Assembly (NCBI GenBank): GCA_036785325.1
Contig: JAXIVH010000014.1
Coordinates: 4,733,709-4,797,708 of the forward strand
Reading direction: 5' to 3'
DNA: 64,000 nucleotides
Origin: Urophycis tenuis
Taxonomy: Eukaryota > Chordata > Actinopteri > Gadiformes > Phycidae
Below are positions 26,001-38,370 of this stretch, piece after piece. The notes beneath the pieces are model-generated. The model saw only the letters and a list, made by a program, of their open reading frames with translations. It was not told the origin of the DNA and did not search any database. How positions within the stretch are numbered: the stretch's first letter is position 1; each line of letters begins with the position of its first letter. The translations under genes were made by a program, and so were the position numbers.

Positions 26001-26950
26001 TCAGCCAGATGGAGCTGGCCGCATTGTCTCCTTTGCACATCGACAGTGCGCTGTTCGAGAGCGGCCTGTGTTACAACCCCACGGCGAAGACTCCGGACGG
26101 CTCGTCGCTCAGCCACAACGGCTCTGCGGTGGGCGAGGCAGAGGCGGAGGTGCAGCGCCTCGACTGCAGCCAGCTCATCGACGCGCTGGACATTCAGAGC
26201 CCCGCCCACTTCAAGCTGGGCGTCTCTGCCGGCTTACAGTCGACCCCGTGCCGAACGGGTCTGGTCTTCAACGACGACTTGAACAAAACAACAGAGGAGG
26301 ACAAAAGCGACGGCGCCGCGCTCGGGACGCCGGCGGCGCACAACCAGCCGCCAGCGCCGCCCGCGCAAGCCGCCGAGTGTCAGAGGCCTCGGGTGGCCGA
26401 CCACATCCAGCACTTCAACAAGCTCACCTTGTACTCTCCCAAAGGCGCCAAGGCCAAAGGGGGCCGGACGCCGCTCAAGTTCCAGCGCACGCCCGTGCGG
26501 CAATCGGTGCGCAGGATCAACTCCCTCCTGGGGGACAGCAGGAGGCCGGCGCCCTTCGCCAGCCAGGGCGGTCCGGCGGGGAAAGCGGTGAGCCTGGAGA
26601 GCGTGCTCCCCGCGGCGCCCCGGCTTCAACCCCACCGGGGAGAGGAACCCGCCGCGCCGCCCAACATCAGAGTCGGCGGCGCCAAGAAGCCGCCCCCGGT
26701 GCCGCCGAAAAAGCCGAGCACGTTGGCCCGCAAGCACAAGGTGTGCGCCTTGGGCGACGTGACCAACCAAGTGGCGCCCAAGTCGGGGAGCGACGCCTCG
26801 GAGCCCGTGGGTCAGACGGACGCATCGGAGGGCAGGAAGTCTCGTGCGCAGCATGTGGCCGACAGGGATGTGCACCATTACAGGGGGTCGCCCAGAAACC
26901 CTCTCAACGTGGGGCGACTGCTGTCCGCCACCAAGCCTATAGATTTGTAG
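20028..26950 (+). CDS. arhgap11a: Rho GTPase-activating protein 11A (971 aa)
   Basis: A cell-cycle RhoGAP acting on RhoA in mitosis and cytokinesis. Twelve coding exons: 20028-20153, 20946-21013, 21129-21225, 21342-21598, 21720-21883, 23083-23211, 23325-23399, 23762-23932, 24052-24178, 24304-24412, 25227-25338, 25470-26950. All phases agree and the sum is 971 codons plus stop (human about 1023). Residues about 45-215 are the RhoGAP domain, with the arginine finger in EGLFRKSGS (R85) and the CDIAGLVKQFFRDLPEPILP block. Downstream family motifs are RVESGKAGCFSPKVS, ISKSEDNLLTPQ, FQRTPVRQSVRRINSLL and the C-terminus ATKPIDL. The last exon is large and very GC-rich. The start Met precedes MERNVMRLV; a second in-frame Met lies three codons on. 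In-frame continuity shows no break. Confidence 0.95.
22803..22966 (+). mobile_element. tRNA-derived SINE in arhgap11a intron
   Basis: Same family as the second unit at 3402-3577. It has a tRNA-like head GTAGCTTAGTGGATAGAG, B box GGTTCGATCCCC, the segment CCACATGTCAAACCCCACA and the tail TGTAAGTCGCTTTGGACAAA with GCGTCTGCTAAATG. It lies in the 1.2-kb intron 21884-23082, which otherwise shows nothing I recognise. Confidence 0.75.
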
Positions 26951-27490
26951 GACGTCTTCCGTGCCAAGCTGCGGCTCACTGTCCAGGTTTTTGTAAAGTG
27001 GGGCTTTTGAAATGGCTTTTTTTTGGTGCATTTTTGCTGTTTTTCCATTGTTTCTGGGAGTTTAATTTATTTTGATGCCTGGATGCTGTAATTGGTTTGA
27101 TTTGCAATGCTATTGTTCAATGTGAGATGCTTCTAAACAGTTGCCTTATTGTAGTTTTGCTCTAGTTTTCTGTGTTAAGGAAGCTTGAAAATGTCAACAC
27201 ATTTTGTGTGTGGGAGATGGAAGGTACAATTAGTGAGAACATTAGGTTTTAGATTTAGCTTTTAACTTTAAATTATGTTTTTAATCAACTGTATTTTGTG
27301 GAATGTTTAAAAAAAAAAAGGATGGACAAATGTTTTTATTCCAGTCATTGTGCTAAATTACATCTGTAAAAGTGGAAAAAAGTGATATTTTTGGAAGCCA
27401 ATTTTGCAATTCAGTATTAAGCCGAGTATTATGTCATGTAAATTTCAAATTTGCACCGTTTTGAATATGCTGTTTGGAATGGTTCAACCA

Positions 27491-27496
27491 ATTAAA
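27491..27496 (+). terminator. arhgap11a: arhgap11a polyadenylation signal (ATTAAA)
   Basis: ATTAAA about 540 bp after the stop codon, followed by AT-rich and T-rich sequence. This marks the likely end of the 3' UTR; no AATAAA occurs closer. Confidence 0.5.
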
Positions 27497-29000
27497 GCAT
27501 CACATTGACTGATATTAGATTTTGTCTTATTTTATTTGCAGAAAATACGGCCAGCTAGTTCAGCTGTAATCCACACGGGGGCGTCCTAAAAGCGCGTTTA
27601 AACCAACGCCCTCAGTTGTCATGTTCCTGACCATGGGAACGATAATTAATGTCTACATGATTAGCACCATTAAGCCTATAAATAGCGTACTGTAATCTGA
27701 AATACATTTCATGCATTTTTAATTGGCCAGGATTTTCAAGTTTAAATCAAAATGACTATTTGCAATTGTGCATGTGAAATGTAATGACTTGTTTTCTCAT
27801 TAACAGCCTTAACGTTTTCAATTTGGTCGAAGTTCGTTTGGGCCAGCTTGGAAGCTATCGGTTCGGAGGAGCGTTAGCGGGCCTGGCTGGCTGTTTGGTG
27901 AGGCGGACACCAACAGGCCGATTTGAATTGATTGAAGAAACCCCTGAAGATTTGTTGGCAACACTTCTCAAAACTATCGTCTCCAGGGATTGCACAAGGC
28001 CTCATTCTGCGTTTTGAAGTCCGTGTCTTTAGATTCGCACTATGCTCCATGAAAAGCCTGGGCGTCCAGGCCGCGGCCATGTGTTCAGCAGATGGCCACT
28101 GGGCAGCAGAGCATCGGCTTCCCCTTGCCGAACTCGATAAAGAGTCTTGCTAAGTAGGCTCCGAGTGGTCCAGGTCATCACATGCAGTTATCGTAAAACC
28201 AAATTAAAACATAGAATGTAATGCTATTTATTTTCTGAGTCCCAACTTGGACGCATCCAAAAGTGCTTGTGCAAAACGAACCGCAAATCAATAGGCCTGC
28301 ATGCGTTTCATAGGGGGACCTATGATAGGCGATTCTATATTTTTTCTACAAATGTGTTTCTGGGTTAAAAATGTTATCCATTTAATTATGCTTATTCAGT
28401 ACAGTCAAATTATAGTTATTTCTTAAAATGTTTTGCCTTTGAGATAAAAACCTTTCTAAAAATGTATTAATACCAAGCACTTTAGGCTACCTCTGCATTG
28501 TAGGCCAGTGCCTGTATAGTTTCACGTCCATAATAATAGGATCTACACATAGGCCTAAATATTATTAATAGAGGTCTATTAAGATATTATTGAATGAGAA
28601 TTTACATATGAAAAATGCAGCAGGTTCAATGCGTTCCTCTCACTACCAACAGGATGACGGCCACTACTTCAGAGTTTTGTGAAGCCTGCAGTATTTTCTG
28701 TCTGGTTTGTATCTTTAGACGTACTTCAAACGAACCGCATGGCTGTGTTTTCATACGATCAAATGACCGACAATGTCCTGATACATATTCAACTACCTCC
28801 AGAGCGGTCAAATAGGCTTGATCGACTAATTACGCGCAGATATGTTGTTACTCATTGAAATGTTCTCGAAATCGGGATTATTGCAAACAACATAGGTGGT
28901 TGAAATCCCTCCCCTTTACTTTATTTGGGTTTCGGTCTTCTTGAGGTGGGTTCACAGAAGTGTTGAAGGGGCGGATAGTTTTGATTTTCTCTACATCGCG
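27497..29000. other. Intergenic, arhgap11a to grem1: no gene seen
   Basis: About 1.5 kb. In human this interval holds SCG5. I see no exon with the 7B2 protein signature and no open frame that resembles a known protein. Some stretches are AT-rich and low in repeats and could be regulatory. Confidence 0.5.
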
Positions 29001-29006
29001 CTTAGC

Positions 29007-29262
29007 CAATAATGTGGAGGGAACTGCACATCTCAGCTGGCAGACATTTAAAAAGGAGACAGTCCGGCGCTGTAGCAATTTGTATTAAAGCCTCCAGCCC
29101 CTGTCTATGGAATAGTTAGTCAGCCTCCCACCCATCTAGACTCACACTGGTGTGCGTCCCGGTCGTATGTACAGTCATCGTTATTAGGACTATTTCAATT
29201 GGGAACTTATCTTTAAAGCCCCGAAGGGATCACCTCAAAGAAGACAGGATTAGACTACACAG
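29007..29262 (+). promoter_or_regulatory. grem1: grem1 core promoter and non-coding exon 1
   Basis: A CCAAT box in AGCCAATAATG lies at about 29007. A TATA-like TTTAAAAAG lies at about 29047. GC-richer sequence follows, ending in the donor CTACACAG|GTAAGGAC at 29262. GREM1 in vertebrates has a non-coding first exon and a single coding exon, which matches. The start site is inferred. Confidence 0.5.
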
Positions 29263-29639
29263 GTAAGGACGTTTTAACCTAAAACAGTTGCTATATCCCA
29301 GTGTGGGAGGTAGAGTAGAGTTATGAAAGTTGAAAAATAACTTGTTTCGTCTATTCAGCACTTGGACACGCCTATGGTTTAGGTATTAGGCTAAATATAA
29401 ATAACTACGTTATGTACATACGGGTTTTTCACACGTAGGGTATGGTATTTTGTAGTTTGACACAAAACTAACACAGCATAGTGTTGAGTTGTAATATAAT
29501 ATTTAGCAGGCTCTAAGCCCAGATGCTACAGTCGCATTTACGCAGCGCGTATCTCCAGTGGGTGCGCGTCAGCCATCATCAGTGATGTAGAAACGGTCCC
29601 ACAGATGACTAAACTGTTCTTCTATTCATCCGTAAAAGG

Positions 29640-30209
29640 ATGGCCGTCTCGACGCGTCTCCTCTGCGGCATGGTTGTCATCTGGGGCTGCATGCTGTCCT
29701 GCTCTCCCGTGGACTCCAAACGAAACCGAGGCTCACAGGGCGCCATTCCTCATCCTGACAAATACAACCCAAACGAATCGGAGCAGCAACCGCAACCACC
29801 ACCACCACAGGCGGGCTCGGGTTCCCGACGGAGGCAAGGCTCCTCGTCCGCACCCGCCGCCGAGGAGGTGCTAGAGTCCAGCCAAGAGGCTCTGCATGTG
29901 ACGGAGCGCCGCTACTTGAAGCGCGACTGGTGCAAGACGCAGCCGCTCAAGCAGACCATCCACGAGGAGGGCTGCATCAGCCGGACCATCATCAACCGGT
30001 TTTGCTACGGACAGTGCAACTCCTTCTACATCCCCCGACACGTGCGCAGGGAAGAGGGGGCTTTCCAGTCTTGCTCATTTTGTAAGCCCAAACGATTCAC
30101 CACCATGACGTTAACTTTGAACTGTCCGGACCAGCAGCCCTCCACCAAGAAGAAACGCATCCAGCGCGTGAAACAGTGTCGCTGTTTGTCGATCGAATCG
30201 TTGGACTAA
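29640..30209 (+). CDS. grem1: Gremlin-1, secreted BMP antagonist (189 aa)
   Basis: Secreted cystine-knot antagonist of BMP2/4/7, used in limb/fin and kidney patterning. It is encoded in one exon. Residues 1-25 form a hydrophobic signal peptide (LLCGMVVIWGCMLSC). Residues 26-75 are basic and proline-rich with the conserved SQGAIPHPDKY and a potential N-glycosylation site NES. Residues about 80-187 hold EEVLESSQEALHVTER followed by the CTCK/DAN domain (WCKTQPLKQ, GCISRTIINRFCYGQC, SFCKPKRFTT, VKQCRCLS). All nine domain cysteines of the family are present. Length is close to human (184 aa). An acceptor just before the ATG (AAAAG at 29634-29638) or one at 29604 would join exon 1; the latter would include an out-of-frame ATG at 29605. 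Confidence 0.96.
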   Translation: MAVSTRLLCGMVVIWGCMLSCSPVDSKRNRGSQGAIPHPDKYNPNESEQQPQPPPPQAGSGSRRRQGSSSAPAAEEVLESSQEALHVTERRYLKRDWCKTQPLKQTIHEEGCISRTIINRFCYGQCNSFYIPRHVRREEGAFQSCSFCKPKRFTTMTLTLNCPDQQPSTKKKRIQRVKQCRCLSIESLD

Positions 30210-30862
30210 AAGATAACGAACCGTGTGTGATGATTCCTACCACTTTAGACGTATTAACGTTCATATACGGGATTGCTCAAAGGGAGTAAAAAAAAAAAAG
30301 AGAAAAAGTTATCATCAGCAGCACTATACTTCCCATCCCATCTCTGTTTGGAGATACGCTACGCGCGGGATATATGGTCTGCAAAAGTGTTGGCCTAGTA
30401 CTACTATTATGTCCTTTATACACAACATGTGGAGAAATGCGGACAGTTTCTACTTCTTACACAGACTTTGAACGAACTGTATCCATCACATTTCCTCACC
30501 CTTTTGCGGTGGTAGAAAATTGGCAACACTGCATGAAAACCTAGCCATGGTAATCGGCACGTTTACGCACGACTTTATAAGTAGGACTGCTTTACTGTAG
30601 GTTTAATCAAGTTTATTTTCATTTCAAAAACTGATTAAACATTTCCAGTTGGTGAGAGGAACCATTGTGTGAACATCAATTTGTAATTTTATGTATGTAA
30701 CTCGTAGTTTCCACTATGTGGAGAATGATGGGTAAGTGGCGATATAAGTTCAGTCGTTTCAAGACTCATTGATTTCTGTGAATTTCGAAGTCCCTCGAAT
30801 TTTGTTGGAATTGGGGGACTGTACTCGATTTGCTAAAGTAACCCGTAGGCTTTAGTGTTAGT

Positions 30863-30868
30863 AATAAA
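30863..30868 (+). terminator. grem1: grem1 polyadenylation signal candidate
   Basis: AATAAA about 650 bp after the grem1 stop; a second AATAAA lies at 30982-30987. Either could end the 3' UTR. The convergent fmn1 3' end lies about 1 kb further on. Confidence 0.45.
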
Positions 30869-31844
30869 GATAGCCTACTTGTACAATTTGATTGTACACA
30901 TCTATTGTAGCAACAGTGCAAGTACCCTGACTGTGAAGCCACTATTAAAGTAAGCAGAATGTTTTGGTAACTGGGAAGACAAATAAACAGAAAAATGGCA
31001 ATGACAATGGAATTTTTTTGTTCATGATATGCCGACAGGCCCGTGGTGTGCAACATTATTACAAGCCTTATTGGAGGGTTTAATGAAATACGTATATGGA
31101 ACGACACGTGGAAACCAAATCCATTTTTTTTTCCAAAAGAAAACGATTACCTAGTACGCGCAAAGGCTTTACGTAGGCAATAATTTGTTATTGACTGAGA
31201 AAAGGTGTCTCAAACTCCAAACACTTCTCCTGCAACCGTTTCAACAATTGTTTCAAAACAATCCGTCACACGACGCCATAAAATGACGCGCAAATGTGAG
31301 CGTTGCAGTAGGCTATGGTGCGTAACGCAATACAGTATCAGTCTATGTCAACTGATCAGACAAATGATTACAATTACGGTTGTTCCTTAATTGTAATGTC
31401 TACTTGTCTAGTGATATATTTCATCATAAACCACCCGGTGAATATTTGCTTTATTCAATATTTTGGCTGTATACCGACAGCAAAAATATGTATGTGTCTT
31501 TAGAGTACGAATTTCCCCTTAGTTTACATTATTGATGAAGTTGTCTTCATATCAAAGTAATATCACAACTATAGACTCTAAACCTCCGGTTGATAATGTC
31601 CTCTTGCACTTGCATATCGCACTATGAATAACACTAGCCTATTTATGACAACTGACAAAGCATATGTTCTGTGGGGAAATTGTTTAACAGTATGGGTCAT
31701 CTTGAGGACAGAGTAATAATGAAAAAAATATTCTTCTCACTTAAACACACTTTTGACCAGGACATTACACGCTATATAGAGCCACAGTGAGTGTTACGTC
31801 ATTTTAATAACTCGTCTCCAAACGAACAGAAATCAAAACAACCT

Positions 31845-33858
31845 TTTATTAAAGCTTTGATTAAATAGAAGAGGTATTTTTTTGTTGATATTAATAGCAC
31901 CACATCCACGTGGGCGCCAGATACATAATAAGTTGTATTTACAGACATTATTGATTTCATCCAAGTTAAATATCAGGCAGCTTTTTGACCATTTAATTAC
32001 AACTCCTAAAAAATATAGCCTCAACAGGAAAACTTTAAAATAAACGTTTTATTACCATAAATAGAGGCATATCCTTAATAACATGTGTTTTCAATGCAGA
32101 TATCTGACGGTGAAAATAAAATCTTAAATTGAACACATATGCTACCATTAAAAACTCACATTTCTGTCATTGTCATCGTGATGCCATACAATTCATAAAC
32201 CTTTTTTTTTTTTTCTTCTCAAGGAAACCATAGCTTTGCATAGGAAAAGAGTGCAAAAAAGTGCAATACATTTGTAATATAGGTAGGCCTACCGTCACAG
32301 GGGCATGTGGCACGGCTATTCACTATGTACAGACTTTACGAGCAGGAAGGTGCGCAGGACAATGACAGACCAGACACATACTGTACATCGTTTACAAAAA
32401 CAATTTCCACAAACCGACACTTGATTTTGTTTACACGAAGGAGATCACAGAACCACACTCCTCTCCTCTTGATCCTTGGTCCTCCACTGCCTTCTCTGTT
32501 TTTGTCTTGGCCTGATCCACGAGAACACGTTCCTGTCTGTGTTTTGGAAGCGAATTCTAGGAATACGCGGCCGCGGTCGAGCCACAGTTGTGGCCCACAT
32601 CCTGCGTGGATATGCAGCAACAACACGAGTCGATGACGCCTTCTGACAGAACACAAGTCACACCATTACGTCTCGTCTTAACGCTCTCGTTGTCCCTGAA
32701 ATGTCCGAAAACACCAAATTAAATGCGGAGTATAAGACTTAGAATATTCCACTGTGAATAACTAGGTGTTGTTCAACGTTAGCATATTCATACTGATATT
32801 TGTACTTAGTCCTCTTAGCTTTGCTAGGTTTACAGATCGGTTACGTTTTTTGCCTTGGTCTGCTGACTTCTTGCTAAAACAGAAACATCCCGCGGGGCTC
32901 ACATTTTCACACAAAGTACAGCGAGTACACTCGGCTAGTAGGCAGCATGTGTATTACCAGTGTTTCTGCTGAACATCGACCACAGACGTCACAACAAATA
33001 CCATCCACACCGGGAACACAGCGTGAACCGAGGAGGCCGTGTGCAGCTCCCTGCTCTTGTCGATATATCAGCTGGCATTGTTGTGAATACCACTGACCCC
33101 CCGTGACCCTTTCACAAGCCGGCCACTCAGAGGTCACACCCATGCGGGATGAATGAGGTCGACCTTTGACCCCCCCCTCCCACCCCGAGGGCACTCCCAT
33201 CACTTTGACCGCGTCGGCCGTGCAGACCGACGCCACAATCCCACCGGTGGTGGTGGTGGTGGTGGTGGTGGTGGGGGTGGTTGGGGGTGGGTGGTGGTGG
33301 GGGTCGGCTGCAGCCGACAGGACTCGTGCGTCTCACACTCTCCGGCCCGTCTCGCTGTTTTAACACTGATGTCCTTGAGAGCCGCCGCCCCCACCCCCCC
33401 CCCCCCCCCCAGAGTGACGCACAGCCCACGTTGGGGTGCGTGGTCGCAGGGGACAGGACCGGTCGGAGACGGGGGCAGGTATGTAAGCGCAAACGGGGGG
33501 GGTTGCGCTGCTGGGTAGGGCCATTGGGTGGAGCGGAACCAGAAGGGGGAAAAAAAAAGCCAGGTGAGGTCTTCGGGCAGGCGGGGGGGGGGGGGGGTCG
33601 GAGAGAGAGAGGGGTCCTGGCGGTGGGTCCTAAAGGCCGCCGCGGAGGATGGTCAGCGATGAGGTACGGAGTTGGGTCAGGCATGCGGTGAATGCAGGGA
33701 AGATGAAGCCAGTGGAGGGGGGGGGGGGGGGGGGGGTGTTTTTCATTCATCGGGTACCTCCAGTCCTATGGTACCACCGTCTGCGCTATTAGCGATTCCT
33801 GGGTCCCCCCCCCCCCCACCCCCCTGCATTTCTGATCCGATCGCTCATCACTCATCAC
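31845..33858 (-). other. fmn1: fmn1 3' UTR (inferred) with polyadenylation candidates
   Basis: Downstream of the fmn1 stop on the minus strand, AATAAA occurs at 32053-32048 and 31850-31845. The interval between has no other gene. Its part nearest the stop (33150-33830) is full of G/C homopolymers and a (GGT)n run. The 3' end is inferred from position only. Confidence 0.4.
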
Positions 33859-33897
33859 TCAACACGAGGAGGTCTGCTTCTGCCGCAGTCTCTCTTT
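33859..33897 (-). CDS. fmn1: Formin-1 last coding exon
   Basis: Encodes KERLRQKQTSSC and stop, matching the end of FMN1 (human ends in KERLRQK plus a short tail). The acceptor is CCCACAG at 33898-33900 and the phase is 0. It follows the exon at 34000-34081 by a 102-bp intron. Confidence 0.9.
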   Translation of the reverse strand, partial: KERLRQKQTSSC

Positions 33898-33999
33898 CTG
33901 TGGGACACAACGAGAGGGACATGCGTTACACTTTGTGTTCTGACACTCGCGCCGAAAGAGGCGGTGCGCCGGGCCAGCGCTGCACAGTGAGCATCTCAC

Positions 34000-34081
34000 C
34001 AGACTGTTGGCGTTGATCTTCTTGGTCTCTACCCGCTTGTCGGCCGTGATCTTCTTGATGTTCTCCTGGGCTTCCTTCAGT
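34000..34081 (-). CDS. fmn1: Formin-1 penultimate coding exon
   Basis: Encodes LKEAQENIKKITADKRVETK and INANSL, the coiled tail after the FH2 domain. Borders are TCCAG (acceptor) and GTGAGA (donor). Phase 2 in and phase 0 out both fit the neighbours. Confidence 0.9.
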
Positions 34082-34227
34082 CTGGACGCAACGGATGAAA
34101 ACAGAAAGTTCCTGACCCGGTTGACCATTGAGGCACGTGGGGGTTATTTTTAGGAGTTGTACTTTTGTATTTATCTGGTTTAAAAAAGATGCAACTAATA
34201 TGACTACAGTGGCATGCATTCTTTCTA

Positions 34228-34393
<166 letters not shown>

Positions 34394-35526
34394 CGACCTC
34401 TGCATGCGACGTGGGGCAAGATGACAGTAGGTCGATAAGATAATGAGGCGGCCTTTAAAAACACTTGGCCTTTTTATGAGTGTGCAAACAGTATTTAAAA
34501 TAAAGTTAATTGTACATAAGCACAATCAGCTGTGGGTAATGTGACACATGATTGCCCAGTAAACAATTAAGAGAGTGAGAGAGAGCGAGAGAGTGAGGGT
34601 GAGTGAGAGAGAGCGAGAGAGCACATGGATATATGGCGGCGACTGGAGCCATTAACTCCTTTGAGATCAGGGGGGGCTGCCTTGTTGCTGGTGAAGGACA
34701 GCAGAGACCCAATGTAAACATAGCCCTTGTGAGCACTAAGAACATCACACAGAGAACTGTGCATCCAGCAATACATCCATACAAGCCGCATCTGTATTAC
34801 ATTTTCACATCCTTTGCAACATTGCAATTTCGTTTGACTAGTTTTATCACATCCACAAACAACAAAAGGACAACAATAGGACTCAGCGTGTTGTTGCCCT
34901 CACAATACTAATGGCTGCAAGCCTTTAAATCAGCATCAAAGTGATGCTGAACTCACAATAATGTCCCCCGCCTCACTTTCTATCCTGCATAGATGACCTG
35001 TTGCCATGGCTCCATTCCTATGCGTCTCCACCGTCGGCCTAAAACCTTGTCCACGCTGTGCCCCTGCCCTCCGGGCTGCACGCTGCGCACGGCGGACAAT
35101 GTTTTAACGGTTCTCTCCTGACCTAGAGCCCTTCCACTGGCCTCGGCCCCCAGCGGCCCCTGCGACAGTAAAGGCAGGCGGCAGCCAGGAGGGGCCTCGG
35201 CCCCTCAGTGGGATGCCACGCCAGGGCGCCCGCCTCGGGTCAAGGGGAGCGTCGTAAATTTAGGCCCCGGGCTTCCAGGGCCTCTGGGACGTGAGGAGGG
35301 GAGGAGGGGAGGGGGTGGGGGGGGGGACGGGGGAGACCGATGCATGCTGGCCTTCTGCTCAGTGGCCCCTCGACTCACTTTCATGGAGAACGTGCACAGC
35401 TCACGCCACGACACAAAAAAGGTTCCGTGTTGTACTCCATCTCTTAGCTATATTTGGGTTTCAACGCAAGAATCTCGTTAGAATCTAACAATGGCGGGGG
35501 AGGGGGGGGGGGGGGGGGGGTCTTAC

Positions 35527-35676
35527 CGCTCCTTGGAGATGTTCTTGCTCTCTCTCTTCCAAGTGTTCTTGAAGTCACAGCAGAACTCGTACCAGAGCAT
35601 GAAGACGAAGCCCGGGGCCACGTCCTTCTCTCCAGATTTGGGCCTCAGCCCGAAGTAGCTCACCATTTCTTGGAAA
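35527..35676 (-). CDS. fmn1: Formin-1 exon: end of FH2 domain
   Basis: Encodes FQEMVSYFGLRPKSGEK, then FVFMLWYEFCCDFKNTWK and RESKNISKER, the C-terminal helices of the FH2 domain. These match human FMN1 closely. The acceptor is CCTCCAG and the donor GTAAGA, both in phase with the next exon. The exon that should precede it (FH2 core) is not found upstream on this strand. Confidence 0.92.
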
Positions 35677-36254
35677 CTGGAGGGGGTAAAAATAAACGGT
35701 GATGTGGACAATGATGATGATGATGATGATGACGTTGGTAAACGAGGATATTTGTCCGGCACAAGCAACATCTTCGGCACTTGACCAAAACCCCTTTCAG
35801 ACACAACGCAGTGCGAGACGGGGAAACTGGTCGGATGAAAGGAATTTGAATCAGTGGAGAAGACACCCCGAGTAAGACCCCTCAAAGCATCTTTACAGTA
35901 CGGTTAGCACATACATTTATTGGGTGGGCATGAATGTGCCCCAGTTGGGATCTAATCCCCAACCCTGGTAGTGCTAATCCCTAGCCCCGGTGCTGTTAAT
36001 GACAGTGGGGGGGGGGAAAAAACAAATCCAGCTACACAGGCCTCAGGCCGGTAAGAGCAAAAGATGACACAGACATACAACACTCAAAGATGCGGGCAGA
36101 GAAAAAGAGTTAAATGGAAAAGAATAGAGAGAAGAAAAAAAAAAAGGTGTAAAGACGTGTCCACAGGGCAGAGTCAGTAGCGGTGGCAGCCTTGTGGCGT
36201 TGACCTCTGGGACTTTCCGAGTGGACAGGGGGCTGACAGAGGAGTCAGCCCAGA

Positions 36255-36719
<465 letters not shown>

Positions 36720-37191
36720 AACATCAACAAACCACCCGCCAGGTATTATTCGGCCACCGTGATCCGACCCAGACTCTTCAATGTAATTCAATTGTAACCA
36801 AACCTGGACCTCCGTCGCCAGGCTCTCCCCTCTGACTGCTCTGCCTCTCCCCCCACTGCGCTCGCCGGGCATTGAAAAGGGGGCAGCGCCTGCCGCTCCG
36901 GGATCCCCCCCCTCGCTAACCCCAAACATTAAAGACATTTGGTGAACCTCCCAGCTGTCAGGAGGGCTGATAGAGAGGGGCCGTGACTCAGGAGAAGGCC
37001 CTCGTTCCCGTTGACACCGACGCAGACTGACTTCCAGATGCTGGGTGGCTGCGTCGCCTAATCCAAGACATGTTGGAGCGCAGCCGGCCGGGGGTCCGGT
37101 GGGGGGGGAGGCTGGGGTTTGGGGGAGGCATGCTGTGCAGGAGCAGCAGGCTGCCAGATAAACTGCTGTGGCTTGACAACGCCACAGCGCG

Positions 37192-37224
<33 letters not shown>

Positions 37225-38170
37225 CAGAACCTTCCGGACACATGCCAGTCAGGGAGGCAGAACCGAAGGCAGGGCTACCAGCGGTTTTATTGTGTTTTGT
37301 TTGTTGGGCCAAAATCTACATGTGGGACGCAGGTATCCTCAGCGCCGACGGGGTCGGCGTAATCGGGACATGATTGACCGTCTCCCGTCGTCTTTACTCT
37401 CTCTCTCTCTCTCTCCCTCTCTCTCTTGACCCCCAGAGGTCGGTGTGTCAGAGCGGGCACAAATCACCGGCGCATCTTCACACACCTTGACGCACGCGGG
37501 CTTCTCTCCCCCCCCGCCGCCGCGAAACAGATGGCCAACACCCCCCAAAAAGTCAGGGGGAACGACGACCACGGGACAGCGAGGGGGGGGGGGGGTTACG
37601 ATCAGCGGATTCATTTTGGAAGAAGAGTCAACGCTCGTGACCTCGGTGTTCCTGTTATGATGCTAATTTTCAGCCGTGATGCAATCGCATTCCTCCCTGG
37701 CAGCCCGAAAAATACAAAACCCCAAACGGCGCTGTGAGCAACAGAGACGGCAAGAGAACACGTTCCAACAGCCAAGTCTGTTTTTCCAAGAAGACATTTA
37801 ACATTACAATGAGATCGCTTTTTTTTTTGCGTGCGTGTGTGTGTGTGCGTGGGGCACATTCAGCCGAAAGTGGTAGTTTGGGGACAGGGTGGCTAACGCA
37901 CCGCGCGAGTGAACTAGCACTAGGCTAACAGCTAGCATGAACATATGCGACCGCGACGTGAGTGCGTGTCACGTGAAATGGGGCGTGACGCGGAGGGGGG
38001 GGGGGGGGGGAACAGTGAACTTAATGGGCCGCAACTGTGGACAGAACCAGGAAAACCTCAGCACAACTCGAAACGCAAACCAGACGAGTCAGAACTGCGT
38101 GTAATTGGCTGTACGGGAACGACGACGACCGTGATCGCGTCAGGATGTCCGCGTGCGGCGCGCGAAAGCG

Positions 38171-38370
38171 NNNNNNNNNNNNNNNNNNNNNNNNNNNNNN
38201 NNNNNNNNNNNNNNNNNNNNNNNNNNNNNNNNNNNNNNNNNNNNNNNNNNNNNNNNNNNNNNNNNNNNNNNNNNNNNNNNNNNNNNNNNNNNNNNNNNNN
38301 NNNNNNNNNNNNNNNNNNNNNNNNNNNNNNNNNNNNNNNNNNNNNNNNNNNNNNNNNNNNNNNNNNNNNN
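38171..38370. other. Assembly gap (200 N)
   Basis: Exactly 200 undetermined bases, probably a gap of fixed nominal length. It lies between the fmn1 exon that starts the FH2 domain (39217-40007) and the exon that ends it (35527-35676), so the missing FH2 core exons probably belong here. Confidence 0.95.

Noticed and set aside
25516..27075. 519-codon ORF in a second frame over the arhgap11a last exon
   Set aside because: GC-rich shadow frame; the 25470-26950 frame carries the conserved ARHGAP11A motifs and joins in phase.
33127..33750. 207-codon Pro/His-rich minus-strand ORF
   Set aside because: Lies downstream of the fmn1 stop over G/C homopolymers and a (GGT)n run; composition artefact in the 3' UTR.
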